DNA of 62,246 bases from Dysgonomonas sp. HGC4 (GCF_001261715.1 NZ_CVRU01000058.1:1-62246), one strand, 5' to 3'. Shown: positions 34,390 through 43,861, counted from the stretch's first letter. Notes: a model not told the origin generated them from the sequence alone. Numbers and translations: made by a program.

Positions 34390-35800
34390 AAAATTGAAAA
34401 TAAATAAATGAACCACTCGTTCCTGAATTTGTAATTACAAAAAATAAAAGAATTGCATAAAGTATATATTCTTTCTTTTTTAAGATGAACCAAAATTTAC
34501 TATCTCTATATAAATACAACATATGGTAAATGATAACAGGAATTGAATATAAAATAATATACATATTCAGTTTTACATTACTTTGTATAAAGACATTGTT
34601 TGCCATCGACTCAAAGTATTTGATAACATGGCTAAAGTCGGGTAATTTAAATAGTAGCCAAGCCAATGTAACCATCGTAAATACAAAGAATCCTTTAATT
34701 ACAAGAAGAAATCGGGGGAGCTTTATTTTGATATTGTCGTTTGTAAGTCTTTCTATTGCTAACATTCCTCCATGGAATGCACCCCAAGTAGCGTAGCTCC
34801 AACCTGCACCGTGCCAAAGTCCGCCAAGTATCATGGTAAGTAATAGATTGAAATAAGTTCGCCATTTTCCTTTGCGATTACCACCCAAAGGGAAATATAA
34901 ATATTCCATCAAGAAAGTAGAAAGAGAAATATGCCATCGTTTCCAAAACTCCTTGAAAGATGTAGATATATAGGGGAAGTTAAAGTTCGTTTGAAAATCG
35001 TATCCGAATAGTTTAGCCAAGCCTATTGCAATTAATGAATAGCCTGCAAAATCGGCAAAGATCTGGATAGAATATCCAAATAACATTGTAGATAGATCGA
35101 TTGTAGAATATTTTTCAAAGAAAGGATAACTGATCCAAAAAGTAAAATTCTTAAGATTATCTGCAACAACCATCTTTAAGAAGTATCCAACGATGAGGTT
35201 TTTAACCGCACTTTCCCAATTTATCTCTTTGAAGCGTTTATCCATTATTTGAGGATAAAAATCATGAGCCTTCAAAATAGGACCTGCTATAAGGTGTGGA
35301 AAGAATGAAATGAAAAACAAAGTTCGCTGAGCGTGTTGTAGTAGCGATGAAGGGATGAATGTTTTAGACTTTTCATTCGCATCTTTATCTCTCCATACAT
35401 CTATCAATAAGCTTATTCCCTCGAAAGTAAAGAATGAAATACCTATAGGAAGCGGAATCATAAGTAGGAAATGTCCTACTGAGCTATCGGGGGTGAAAAG
35501 CGTGGCTGATATTAATGGGCTATACTTGAAGAAAGCCAATCCGAGAACATTAAGAATAACACCTGTTGTAGCAACTACTTTTCTTTTCTGTGGATTACCA
35601 TATACTACATAATAGCTGGTAGCAATATTCAGTCCCGCAGAAAAAAGTAAAAGGAGTGTAAACCAGGGTTGATCGTATGCATAAAAGATCAAACTGGAAA
35701 TCACCAATATAGATACCTGATGTTTAGATACCTTGGGTAAATAATACAGGATAAAAGTTATAAGGAATAGAATGAGAAAAGGTACACTTGTAAATAACAT
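34388..35800 (-). CDS. MBOAT family O-acyltransferase (AlgI/DltB-like)
   Basis: A 470-residue polytopic membrane protein, about 11 helices. Family marks include an FPHLIAGPIL motif (about 167-176, the substrate-tunnel block), FADFAGYSLIAIGLAKLFGYDF, FWKRWHISLSTFLMEYLYFPLGGNRKG and GLWHGAGW with the conserved histidine. MBOAT proteins of this branch take an acyl group from a cytosolic donor and pass it to an extracytoplasmic acceptor. With the SGNH-like gene downstream it probably forms a two-protein O-acetylation machine. Confidence 0.9.
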   Translation of the reverse strand: MLFTSVPFLILFLITFILYYLPKVSKHQVSILVISSLIFYAYDQPWFTLLLLFSAGLNIATSYYVVYGNPQKRKVVATTGVILNVLGLAFFKYSPLISATLFTPDSSVGHFLLMIPLPIGISFFTFEGISLLIDVWRDKDANEKSKTFIPSSLLQHAQRTLFFISFFPHLIAGPILKAHDFYPQIMDKRFKEINWESAVKNLIVGYFLKMVVADNLKNFTFWISYPFFEKYSTIDLSTMLFGYSIQIFADFAGYSLIAIGLAKLFGYDFQTNFNFPYISTSFKEFWKRWHISLSTFLMEYLYFPLGGNRKGKWRTYFNLLLTMILGGLWHGAGWSYATWGAFHGGMLAIERLTNDNIKIKLPRFLLVIKGFFVFTMVTLAWLLFKLPDFSHVIKYFESMANNVFIQSNVKLNMYIILYSIPVIIYHMLYLYRDSKFWFILKKKEYILYAILLFFVITNSGTSGSFIYFQF

Positions 35801-35879
35801 TTATAGCGATTGATAAATGATTGGGGTGTAAGTCAACTAAAATATAATAGGCTGTAGTGTGAGTATACTATTAAAGAAA

Positions 35880-35914
35880 AAAAGTTACTACTCAATTGCT
35901 GAGGAGTAACTTTT
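35880..35914 (-). terminator. Intrinsic terminator after rpsO
   Basis: AAAAGTTACT pairs with AGTAACTTTT, and an inner CTCA/TGAG stem lies within. It is 18 bp after the rpsO stop codon and followed by a T-run on the minus strand. Confidence 0.85.
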
Positions 35915-35932
35915 ATGCTTTTGGAAAAGATT

Positions 35933-36202
35933 TTATTTTCTGATTCCAAGCTCTTTGATGATAGCACGATATCTGTTGATATCTACTTCAATTAGGTAAT
36001 CTAATAAACGACGACGTTTACCTACCAACATTTTAAGAGCACGTTCAGTGTTATAATCTTTGTGATTTGACTTTAAGTGACCAGTCAAATGCGAAATACG
36101 GTACGAAAACAATGCAATCTGCGCTTCAGGTGAGCCAGTATCAGTGTTAGACTTTCCGTATTTAGCGAAGATTTCTTCTTTCTTTTGCGAATCTAAATAC
36201 AT
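35933..36202 (-). CDS. rpsO: 30S ribosomal protein S15
   Basis: An 89-residue primary-binding ribosomal protein that docks on 16S rRNA and the S6-S18 platform. It matches the family at full length: MYLDSQKKEEIFAKYGKS, DTGSPEAQIALFSYRISHLTGHL, KDYNTERALKMLVGKRRRLLDYL. The ATG at 36202 is chosen over one at 36238 because it is the conserved start and the promoter -7 box covers 36236-36243. A single gene with its own promoter and terminator. Confidence 0.97.
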   Translation of the reverse strand: MYLDSQKKEEIFAKYGKSNTDTGSPEAQIALFSYRISHLTGHLKSNHKDYNTERALKMLVGKRRRLLDYLIEVDINRYRAIIKELGIRK

Positions 36203-36235
36203 AATTCGTTTTTTATTTTGATTAAAAATTCGGTG

Positions 36236-36266
36236 CAAAGATAGTAGTTATTTTCTGTCAAACAAA
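36236..36266 (-). promoter_or_regulatory. Promoter for rpsO
   Basis: On the minus strand, TTTG (36266-36263) and TATCTTTG (36243-36236) are 19 bp apart. The 343-bp gap 36203-36545 holds this promoter and that of pta; the stretch between them shows nothing else. Confidence 0.7.
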
Positions 36267-36446
36267 TGTTTATGATATTTTTTGCCCCAATAAAGACTGT
36301 TTAGAAGAGAGTTTTTATATTTAGTTGGGCTGTGGGAATGAGATATATTCATCAGTTTACTCAACTTTCAAAGCAAAACATTTAATGTTTATTAAATAGA
36401 GAATAATTTTGTTGTTTAAAATTGTAAAGTCCATGTTACAATTCAC

Positions 36447-36454
36447 TATATTTG
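36447..36454 (+). promoter_or_regulatory. -7 promoter box for pta
   Basis: TATATTTG matches TAnnTTTG; TTG at 36422-36424 is a possible -33 element at 22 bp. The leader would be about 85 nt. Confidence 0.55.
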
Positions 36455-36545
36455 TGTTAACAAAAAAACTAAATAAAAAGATTGATGTTATAACATTCAA
36501 AATTAAGTTGTATTCAATCTTTTAAAGACTAATATATAGTAGACT

Positions 36546-37556
36546 ATGGATCTTATTAATGAAATCATTGCCAGAGCAAAAGCAAACAAACAACGCATTG
36601 TTTTGCCCGAAGGAACAGAAGAAAGAACAATAAAAGCAGCAGATCAATTGCTTGCTGATGGTGTTGCCGAAATTATTCTGATAGGAAATCCTACCGAAAT
36701 AAAAAATCTGGCTGTAAAATTTAATTTAACTCATATTGATAAGGCTCAGATAGTTGATCCTAAAGATAATGCAAAGAAGCAAGAGTATGCCGATTTACTT
36801 TTCGAATTACGTAAGGCTAAAGGTATGACTCCAGAGCAAGCAGTGACATTGGCAGAAGATCCATTGTATTTGGCTTGTTTGATGATTAAGAATGGCGATG
36901 CTGATGGCGAAATTGCAGGAGCTCAAAATACAACCGGAAATGTATTACGTCCGGCATTACAAATTATAAAAACTGCACCAGGAATAAGTGTTGTTTCGGG
37001 AGCATTTATGATGTTTGTAAAAGACAACGAATATGTACCTAGTGGAGTATTGGTATTTGCAGACTGCGCTGTAACACCAAACCCAACAGCACCTCAATTA
37101 GCAGAAATTGCAATAGCATCAGCACATACAGCAAGAGCTCTTGTTGGTGAAGAGCCACGAGTAGCTATGTTGAGTTTCTCAACAAAAGGAAGTGCAAAAG
37201 ATCCTATGGTAGACAAAGTAGTTGAAGCTACGGCTTTGGCGAAAAAAATAGACCCAACTGTAGAAATTGACGGAGAGTTACAAGCTGATGCGGCATTAGT
37301 TCCATCGGTAGGAAACAGTAAAGCTCCCGGAAGCTTGGTTGCAGGTAAAGCGAATGTGCTTGTATTCCCTACATTGGAGGTAGGTAATATCAGTTATAAG
37401 TTGGTACAGCGATTGGCTGGAGCCGAAGCTGTAGGTCCTGTTTTACAAGGTATGGCTGCTCCTGTTAACGATTTATCAAGAGGATGCTCGGTAGACGATA
37501 TTTATAAAATGGTAGCTGTAACTGCTAATCAGGCAATAGCTGCGAAAAAGAAATAA
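36546..37556 (+). CDS. pta: Phosphate acetyltransferase
   Basis: A 336-residue short-form enzyme that interconverts acetyl-CoA and acetyl phosphate. It has the PTA family start MDLINEIIARAKANKQRIVLPEGTEERT and the later block GELQADAALVPS, GKANVLVFPTLEVGNISYKLVQRL. It pairs with ackA downstream to make acetate and ATP, but a 3-hydroxyacyl-CoA dehydrogenase gene is placed between them in one apparent operon (43- and 10-bp gaps). Confidence 0.95.
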   Translation: MDLINEIIARAKANKQRIVLPEGTEERTIKAADQLLADGVAEIILIGNPTEIKNLAVKFNLTHIDKAQIVDPKDNAKKQEYADLLFELRKAKGMTPEQAVTLAEDPLYLACLMIKNGDADGEIAGAQNTTGNVLRPALQIIKTAPGISVVSGAFMMFVKDNEYVPSGVLVFADCAVTPNPTAPQLAEIAIASAHTARALVGEEPRVAMLSFSTKGSAKDPMVDKVVEATALAKKIDPTVEIDGELQADAALVPSVGNSKAPGSLVAGKANVLVFPTLEVGNISYKLVQRLAGAEAVGPVLQGMAAPVNDLSRGCSVDDIYKMVAVTANQAIAAKKK

Positions 37557-37599
37557 AAAGTACATACCCTTAATTATTGAAGTTTAAATAACACTAAAT

Positions 37600-38565
37600 A
37601 TGGCTGAAATAGTAGAACCGATAGAAGGTTACGGATTAAGTAAAAAGGATCAGGAGAGAGCATTATTCTCGAAGATAGGTGTTGTCGGTTGCGGTCGTGA
37701 TGGACGCAGTATCGTTAATCTGACGGCGCAATCGGGTATGGAGGTAGTATTTATCGAAATATCAGAAGACAAAATACAAGATGCTTTAAGAGAAATAGAG
37801 CATAGTTTAGATACAAAAATAGAAAACTGGGGACTGACTCAAACCGAGAAACGTGGTACAATGGGACGTATCACTGGTTCTTTGGATTATTCAGACCTTA
37901 GAGATTGCGATTTTGTAATAGAGTGTATTCGTTACGAAGCAAATGGCGAACGTAGTACAACACTGCGTAAAGAAGTATTCAAGAAACTGGAAGAAGTTCT
38001 TTCGCCCGATGCTATTATTGCAACCAATGCAACCACAGTTATTATCAGTGAGCTTTCGGCTGACTTGAAATATAAAGAGCGTTGCGTGAGTTTGCATTTT
38101 CCTATTCCTCACAGCGATGCAAGATTGCTCGAAATTGTAAAAGGAACGTTTACTTCTCCGGAAGTAGTAGAAAAAGTAATTCGTTTCTCAAACCTAATCA
38201 AACACCTGCCAATAGAAGTTCGCGAGAGTAGCGGCTTGGTTAGTATGCGTTTGATGACGGTTATGTTGAATGAGGCGTGTCATATATTAATGGAGAATTT
38301 GACTTCGATGGAAGATATCGACAAAGAATTCACTGTTATTTATGGACAACGTTACGGTATATTCGAATTAGCAGATCTTTTGGGTATTGAAAAAATTGTT
38401 ATGTTGATGGAAGACATGTTCAATGAATATGGAGATCGTAAGTACAAAGCATCGCCAATTTTGTGGAGATTGTATCATTCTAAACAATATGGTGTGCAAA
38501 CAGGAAGAGGTTTCTATATTTATGATGAAGCCGATAAACGAGTGTCACCTAACAATTTAATTTAA
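37600..38565 (+). CDS. 3-hydroxyacyl-CoA dehydrogenase family protein
   Basis: A 321-residue NAD-dependent dehydrogenase. The N-terminal Rossmann fold has a nucleotide loop of the GxGxxG type (GVVGCGRDGRSIV) followed by VVFIEIS, and later the family blocks ATNATTVIISELS, HFPIPHSDARLLEIVKG, SGLVSMRLM and GIFELADLLGIEK. It reduces or oxidises a short-chain 3-hydroxyacyl-CoA, most likely 3-hydroxybutyryl-CoA, in the cytosol. The histidine usually found in HFFNPV is kept as HFPIPH. It lies between pta and ackA, 43 bp after pta and 10 bp before ackA, so acetyl-CoA routes meet here. A butyrate or other product is inference. Confidence 0.85.
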   Translation: MAEIVEPIEGYGLSKKDQERALFSKIGVVGCGRDGRSIVNLTAQSGMEVVFIEISEDKIQDALREIEHSLDTKIENWGLTQTEKRGTMGRITGSLDYSDLRDCDFVIECIRYEANGERSTTLRKEVFKKLEEVLSPDAIIATNATTVIISELSADLKYKERCVSLHFPIPHSDARLLEIVKGTFTSPEVVEKVIRFSNLIKHLPIEVRESSGLVSMRLMTVMLNEACHILMENLTSMEDIDKEFTVIYGQRYGIFELADLLGIEKIVMLMEDMFNEYGDRKYKASPILWRLYHSKQYGVQTGRGFYIYDEADKRVSPNNLI

Positions 38566-38575
38566 GCAAAAGATC

Positions 38576-39772
38576 ATGAAAATATTAGTACTGAACTGTG
38601 GAAGTTCGTCCATAAAATACAAGCTTTTCGATATGGAAAGCAAAGAAGTAGTTGCTCAGGGAGCTATTGAGAAAATAGGATTAAAAGGTTCTTTCTTGAA
38701 GTTTCCTTTCAAAAATGACAAAGTTATACTCGAAGGTGAGATTTTGGAACACAAATCGGGTATAGAATATATATTAGGAGTATTGACCAGTGAAAAATAT
38801 GGCTGTATTAAATCTTTAAGTGAGATTGAGGCAGTAGGTCATCGTGTAGTACATGGTGGTGAAAAGTTCAACAAAAGTGTGCTTATCACTGATGATGTAA
38901 TGGCGAAAGTGGTAGAGTGTATAGATATTGCACCTCTTCATAATCCACCAAATTTAGCTGGTATTAATGCTGTTAAAGACTTGATGGGTGATATCCCTCA
39001 AGTAGCGGTATTCGATACAGCATTCCATCAAACAATGCCTTCAAAAGCATATATGTATGGTTTACCTTATTCGTTGTACGAAAAATATGCAATTCGTCGC
39101 TATGGTTTCCATGGTACAAGCCATAGATATGTAACCCGTCGAGCATGCGAATTTTTAGGAGTTCCCTACGAAAGCCAAAAAATAGTATCGGCACACATTG
39201 GTAACGGAGGTTCTTTGGCTGCTGTTACAGAAGGAAAATCTGTTGACACAAGTATGGGAATGACTCCCGTTGAAGGTCTATTGATGGGAACTCGTTCGGG
39301 TGATGTTGATGCAGGCGTTTTGTCTTTCATCATGGAAAAGGAAAATGTAGGACCTCAAACCATGTCTACTATCGTTAATAAATTTAGCGGTTTGTTGGGT
39401 ATTTCAGGATTGTCATCTGATATGAGAGATATACGTGCCGGGGTAGATAAAGGCGATAAGAGAGCCGAGCTTGCATTCGATATGTTCACTTATCGTATAA
39501 AGAAGTATGTAGGAGCTTATGCTGCCGCTTTAGGTGGTATGGATATACTTATATTCACTGGAGGTATTGGCGAAAACCACTCTATAACAAGAGAGATAGT
39601 ATGTAAAGATCTCGAATTTATGGGAGTTAAATTAGATTTTGATAAAAACAACGAGATTCATGGGGATGAAGCTGTTATTAGCGCTCCTGATTCGAAAGTT
39701 AAGATTGTAGTAATTCCTACAGATGAGGAATTTATGATTGCTTCCGATACAATGGAAATCGTAAGTGCTTAA
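38576..39772 (+). CDS. ackA: Acetate kinase
   Basis: A 398-residue kinase that converts acetyl phosphate and ADP to acetate and ATP, the main ATP-yielding acetate step in this organism. It has the full set of family blocks: MKILVLNCGSSSIKYKLF, EAVGHRVVHGG, FHGTSHRYV, HIGNGGSLAAV, LMGTRSGDVD and the late TGGIGENHSITR. It is the third gene of the pta operon, 10 bp after the dehydrogenase gene, and ends before a perfect terminator at 39830. Confidence 0.97.
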   Translation: MKILVLNCGSSSIKYKLFDMESKEVVAQGAIEKIGLKGSFLKFPFKNDKVILEGEILEHKSGIEYILGVLTSEKYGCIKSLSEIEAVGHRVVHGGEKFNKSVLITDDVMAKVVECIDIAPLHNPPNLAGINAVKDLMGDIPQVAVFDTAFHQTMPSKAYMYGLPYSLYEKYAIRRYGFHGTSHRYVTRRACEFLGVPYESQKIVSAHIGNGGSLAAVTEGKSVDTSMGMTPVEGLLMGTRSGDVDAGVLSFIMEKENVGPQTMSTIVNKFSGLLGISGLSSDMRDIRAGVDKGDKRAELAFDMFTYRIKKYVGAYAAALGGMDILIFTGGIGENHSITREIVCKDLEFMGVKLDFDKNNEIHGDEAVISAPDSKVKIVVIPTDEEFMIASDTMEIVSA

Positions 39773-39829
39773 TATGATACTTTCTTATATATAGAGATGC
39801 TATGAACTGAATAAGTTAAGTAAAACTTA

Positions 39830-39867
39830 AAACAAGCCACAATTAAATATTTAATTGTGGCTTGTTT
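39830..39867 (+). terminator. Strong terminator after ackA
   Basis: An 18-bp perfect stem (AAACAAGCCACAATTAAA with its complement) and a 2-nt loop, 57 bp after the ackA stop. Its right arm overlaps the -33 box of the next promoter (39865-39868). Confidence 0.9.
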
Positions 39868-39897
39868 GCATAAGATGCTGCAAAATATGTAATTTTG
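39865..39897 (+). promoter_or_regulatory. Promoter for aguA-aguB
   Basis: TTTG (39865-39868) and TAATTTTG (39890-39897) are 21 bp apart. The leader is about 105 nt and carries palindrome copy N just before the start codon. Confidence 0.7.
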
Positions 39898-39984
39898 CAT
39901 CTCAAATCTAAGTAAACAAAGGTAATTACTGAGATGTTTAAATACATAACAGTTTATCATTGTTATGCTTGTCAAAATTTTAAA

Positions 39985-39999
39985 TAGGTCTGAGACCTT
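39985..39999. repeat. Dispersed palindrome copy N, upstream of aguA
   Basis: TAGGTCTGAGACCTT, one outer mismatch. It ends only 6 bp before the aguA ATG, inside the predicted ribosome landing region. Confidence 0.85.
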
Positions 40000-40005
40000 A
40001 GGATA

Positions 40006-41052
40006 ATGAAAAAAGAGAAAGAAAAATCATACACTTTGCCCGCAGAGTGGCATCCCCAAAGTGCAATTCAGTTAACATGGCCTCACTATGGAACAGATTG
40101 GGATTATATGCTCGAAGAAATAACTACATGCTATATAAACTTAGCACGGATAATTCTTCAATACGAAAAACTAATTATTGTTTGTCGTGATGATGCGGCT
40201 GTAAAATTGAGATTGAATGTTGACGAAAGTCTTCTTCAAAATCTTATTTTGGTAGAACTACCAACAAATGATACTTGGGCGCGCGATCATGCAGGGATTT
40301 CGGTTTTTGACGAAAACAATAAAAAATACGTATTAGATTTTACATTTAATGGTTGGGGACTTAAGTTTCCATCTAATTATGATAATCAGATAAACAGAGG
40401 TTTGTTTGTTACTAAAACTTTTCAATCTGATGTAAAATACGTCAATAAAAAAGACTTTGTACTAGAGGGAGGAGCTTTGGAATCGGATGGAAAAGGCACA
40501 TTGTTGACAACTTCCGAATGTTTATTATCTCCCAATAGAAACTCAGCCTTCACCAAAGCTGAAATCGAAAATTATTTGATTGATATTTTTGGTCTAGAGA
40601 GAGTGTTGTGGCTGGATCATGGATATTTAGCAGGAGATGATACAGATAGCCATATCGATACATTAGCCCGTTTGTGCGATGAGCATACCATTGCTTATGT
40701 AAAATGTGAGGATCAGGCTGATGAACATTATGATGCTCTTTTAAAAATGGAGAAGCAGATTAAGAAGTTTCGTGATCTTGAAGGGAATCCTTACAAGTTA
40801 ATTACATTACCTATGGCTAATAAAGTTATTGTAGATGGACAACGTCTCCCTGCAACATATGCCAATTTCTTAATAATGAATGAGATTGTACTTCTTCCAT
40901 TCTACAATACAGACAAAGATGTAGTGGCTCTAGAGCAATTGCAAAAGGCTTTCCCAAATCGAAAAGTAATAGGGGTAGATTGCTCTGCTATCATCAAACA
41001 GCATGGGTCATTGCATTGCATTACTATGCAGTATCCTGAAGGTTTTGTGTAA
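40006..41052 (+). CDS. aguA: Agmatine deiminase
   Basis: A 348-residue deiminase that turns agmatine into N-carbamoylputrescine and ammonia. The catalytic Cys338 lies in HGSLHCITMQYP. Other family blocks are PAEWHPQSAIQLTWPH, TNDTWARDHAGISV (Asp pair), VLEGGALESDGKGTLLTT and LDHGYLAGDDTDSHIDTLAR. With aguB downstream (18-bp gap) it forms the two-step agmatine-to-putrescine route. Copy N of the dispersed palindrome sits directly before the start codon, where it could hide the ribosome site if folded. Confidence 0.95.
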   Translation: MKKEKEKSYTLPAEWHPQSAIQLTWPHYGTDWDYMLEEITTCYINLARIILQYEKLIIVCRDDAAVKLRLNVDESLLQNLILVELPTNDTWARDHAGISVFDENNKKYVLDFTFNGWGLKFPSNYDNQINRGLFVTKTFQSDVKYVNKKDFVLEGGALESDGKGTLLTTSECLLSPNRNSAFTKAEIENYLIDIFGLERVLWLDHGYLAGDDTDSHIDTLARLCDEHTIAYVKCEDQADEHYDALLKMEKQIKKFRDLEGNPYKLITLPMANKVIVDGQRLPATYANFLIMNEIVLLPFYNTDKDVVALEQLQKAFPNRKVIGVDCSAIIKQHGSLHCITMQYPEGFV

Positions 41053-41070
41053 TCTTAAATAATACGAAAA

Positions 41071-41946
41071 ATGAAAATAGGAATAATACAACAATCGAAT
41101 ACTTCGGATATAGAAGTTAATATAGATAAACTAAAAAATAATATTAGAGATCTTGCTGTAAAAGGTGCTGAACTGATAGTATTGCAAGAATTACATAACT
41201 CACTTTATTTTTGTCAAACAGAGAATACAGATGTTTTTGATCTGGCAGAAACTATACCAGGTGCATCGACTGATCAGTTTGGATTGTTGGCTAAAGAATT
41301 AGGTGTTGTATTAGTTCTTTCTTTATTCGAGAAAAGAGCTCCCGGGTTATATCACAATACAGCGGTAGTTATAGAAAAAGATGGTTCGATTGCAGGTAAA
41401 TATCGTAAGATGCATATACCGGACGATCCTGCATATTATGAGAAATTTTATTTTACTCCTGGAGATTTAGGGTTTCAACCTATTGAAACGTCTTTAGGTA
41501 AATTGGGTGTTCTTGTTTGTTGGGATCAATGGTATCCTGAAGCTGCACGTTTAATGGCATTAGCAGGGGCAGATCTCCTTATTTATCCGACAGCTATTGG
41601 TTGGGAGTCAACAGATTCAGACGACGAAAAAAACAGACAAAGAGATGCATGGGCTATCTCTCAACGCGGACATGCTGTTGCAAACGGTTTGCACGTGGTT
41701 TCTGTGAACAGGGTAGGACACGAACCCGATCCGTCAAATCAAACAAATGGCATTCAATTTTGGGGAAGCAGTTTTGTTGCAGGTCCTCAAGGTGAGATAC
41801 TTTGGAGAGGATCAGATGATAAAGAAGAGAATCAGCTTATAGAGATAGATATAAAAAAATCGGAAGATGTACGACGCATTTGGCCTTTTTTTAGAGACCG
41901 TCGTATAGATGCGTTTTCAGAGATCACAAAAAGATTTATTGACTAA
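41071..41946 (+). CDS. aguB: N-carbamoylputrescine amidase
   Basis: A 291-residue carbon-nitrogen hydrolase that finishes the agmatine pathway, giving putrescine, CO2 and ammonia. The catalytic triad is Glu40 (LQELHNSLY), Lys113 (YRKMHIP) and Cys150 (VLVCWDQWYPE). Length and the DQWYPEAARL block match AguB rather than a general nitrilase. It is translated 18 bp after aguA. Putrescine is needed for growth and, in Bacteroidetes, often comes through this arginine route, so agmatine from a decarboxylase elsewhere is implied. Confidence 0.95.
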   Translation: MKIGIIQQSNTSDIEVNIDKLKNNIRDLAVKGAELIVLQELHNSLYFCQTENTDVFDLAETIPGASTDQFGLLAKELGVVLVLSLFEKRAPGLYHNTAVVIEKDGSIAGKYRKMHIPDDPAYYEKFYFTPGDLGFQPIETSLGKLGVLVCWDQWYPEAARLMALAGADLLIYPTAIGWESTDSDDEKNRQRDAWAISQRGHAVANGLHVVSVNRVGHEPDPSNQTNGIQFWGSSFVAGPQGEILWRGSDDKEENQLIEIDIKKSEDVRRIWPFFRDRRIDAFSEITKRFID

Positions 41947-42013
41947 ATCAACACCAGATTACAATATTTGCAAGATCTGCGCGTTTTTCTTTTGCAGAGC
42001 TTAATATCATGTC

Positions 42014-43168
42014 ATGGAAGAAATAAAACTATATAATATCGTAATCATAGTAATTGCGTGTGTAATTGCGATTATCATCGAAATGATGTTATTACCCAGA
42101 GTAATTTATATTGCTAAGAAGAAACGTTTATTCGATTTACCTGATAAGAGGAAAAAACATAGTTGTCCAATACCTCGTTTAGGAGGAATTACATTTACTC
42201 CCGTAATTCTTTTAGTGGCTTTATTTTCTCTTTTCTTACGATTTAGATTTCAAATTTGGGACGAAGAGCTGTTCTTTTATAGAATACCCGAAATATTACT
42301 TCTTGTCTGTGGTTTGCTAGTCATATACTTATTAGGTGCTAAAGACGATTTAGTGGGTGTTGGCTTTAAGAAGAAATTTGCAATACAGTTTGTAGCTTCC
42401 CTTTGTATAGTTGGTAGCGGTGTCTATATTGATAATCTATATGGCTTGTTAGGTATATATGAAATTCCAGATATTATAGGAGTTTTATTAAGTATCGGGC
42501 TAATCATGTTCACCACGAATGCTATAAATTTAATTGATGGAGCCGATGGTTTAGCTTCAGGAGTGAGCCTTGTTGCTTTAGTTATGTATGGCATATTGTT
42601 TGGTCTCTATGGTATGTGGACATATGCAGGCATAGCCTTTATAATGATAGGACTATTGATGCCTTTCTTTTATTATAATTTTTTCCATCCCACTCGTAAA
42701 ATATTTATGGGAGATACTGGCTCGCTAACATTGGGCTATATGCTTGCTTTTATGATATTGAGATTGGTTAAGTATCCTCCAAGTGTAGATGTTGTGCCAT
42801 CCGGTTTATTGTTGTTGGTTTTGGTTGCTTTGTTTATTCCATTGTTCGATGCTTTAAAGGTGATGTTTGTTCGTATATCTATGGGTAGAGCTCCTTTTTC
42901 TCCTGATAGGAATCATATACATCATAAATTGATTGATCTGGGGATTTCTAAAAAGAGAACTGTATTTGTGATTGTTTTAACTAGTACCTTTCTTATAGTG
43001 AGTAATTGGGTTTTACTCAGTTATCTGAACTGTAATATTGTTCTTGTACTCGATTTGGGCTTAGGTCTATTGATAAATATGTTTATTTATAGACGTACCA
43101 GACAGATGCAGCAAGTAAAGGGAGACGTGGTTGAGATTGAAGCAGAACAAGTGCTTGAAAAAGAGTAA
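42014..43168 (+). CDS. Undecaprenyl-phosphate sugar-1-phosphate transferase (WecA/TagO type)
   Basis: A 384-residue polytopic membrane enzyme, about 11 helices, that starts lipid-linked glycan synthesis by moving a sugar 1-phosphate from UDP-sugar to undecaprenyl phosphate. The active-site blocks are [39 protein letters not shown] and [14 protein letters not shown]; the last is the HIHH loop typical of the WecA rather than the MraY branch. It lies 67 bp after aguB and ends back to back with comF (TAA and TTA abut at 43168/43169). UDP-GlcNAc is the usual donor; not proven here. Confidence 0.92.
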   Translation: MEEIKLYNIVIIVIACVIAIIIEMMLLPRVIYIAKKKRLFDLPDKRKKHSCPIPRLGGITFTPVILLVALFSLFLRFRFQIWDEELFFYRIPEILLLVCGLLVIYLLGAKDDLVGVGFKKKFAIQFVASLCIVGSGVYIDNLYGLLGIYEIPDIIGVLLSIGLIMFTTNAINLIDGADGLASGVSLVALVMYGILFGLYGMWTYAGIAFIMIGLLMPFFYYNFFHPTRKIFMGDTGSLTLGYMLAFMILRLVKYPPSVDVVPSGLLLLVLVALFIPLFDALKVMFVRISMGRAPFSPDRNHIHHKLIDLGISKKRTVFVIVLTSTFLIVSNWVLLSYLNCNIVLVLDLGLGLLINMFIYRRTRQMQQVKGDVVEIEAEQVLEKE

Positions 43169-43861
43169 TTATACAGCAAACCCGACAGTAAATATACTTA
43201 TTTTAGCCTCTGGACATGATGTGATTAGTTTTGCACACACCTCTAATGTTGATCCAGTTGTGATGACATCATCAATGAGTAGGATGTGTTTATCCTTAAA
43301 TTGATCTTCGTCTTTTATTCCAAATATACCTTCTGTATTTTTCCATCTTTCGAATTTTGAATTCTTAGTCTGAGACGGATTGTCTATAATACGAATCAAA
43401 TTATCTGTGTTTACGGGAATATTTGTTTGTTTTGATATTCCATTTGCAAGCATTAGAGCCTGATTATACCCTCTGGTTTTTAATCTGTTTTTGTGTAAAG
43501 GTATAGGAACTATAAAGTCTACATCTTCAAAATAACTACTTTTTAGAATCTCTCTCCCACATATTTCACCTACATACACAGCTAAGTGAGGATTGTTTTT
43601 GTATTTGATTTCGTGAATAATTTTTTGGATATCTCCTCCTTTTACAAAATAAGCGAATGAAACTATACGGACAAAAGGGAAACGTCCGGCAAAAAATACT
43701 TCTAATTTGTTATCGGCACTTGTAAGATGGTTTGTCTTGGGTAGTTTGTGTAGACAATTCAAACATATAAATTTTTCACTACTAACAAGCCTTTCTTCAC
43801 AACAAACGCATAGACGAGGAGAAAAGAGTTCAAAGAAATGATTCAAAATAGTCTTCACCAT
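43169..43861 (-). CDS. ComF family phosphoribosyltransferase-like protein
   Basis: A 230-residue ComF/GntX-type protein. The N-terminus has a Cys-rich zinc-binding knob (Cys18, Cys20, Cys21, Cys33 and Cys36), and the C-terminal half is a type I phosphoribosyltransferase fold with the PRPP loop ILLIDDVITTGSTL. ComF aids uptake or processing of transforming DNA in competent bacteria, but in most species its substrate is unknown. Its start overlaps the recX end by 32 bp, so the two are translationally coupled. Confidence 0.88.
   Translation of the reverse strand: MVKTILNHFFELFSPRLCVCCEERLVSSEKFICLNCLHKLPKTNHLTSADNKLEVFFAGRFPFVRIVSFAYFVKGGDIQKIIHEIKYKNNPHLAVYVGEICGREILKSSYFEDVDFIVPIPLHKNRLKTRGYNQALMLANGISKQTNIPVNTDNLIRIIDNPSQTKNSKFERWKNTEGIFGIKDEDQFKDKHILLIDDVITTGSTLEVCAKLITSCPEAKISIFTVGFAV

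Noticed and set aside
43369-43379. GTCTGAGAC core inside comF
   Set aside because: It is a 9-bp core without the outer AAG/CTT arms and lies within a clear coding frame, so it is not counted as a copy of the element.
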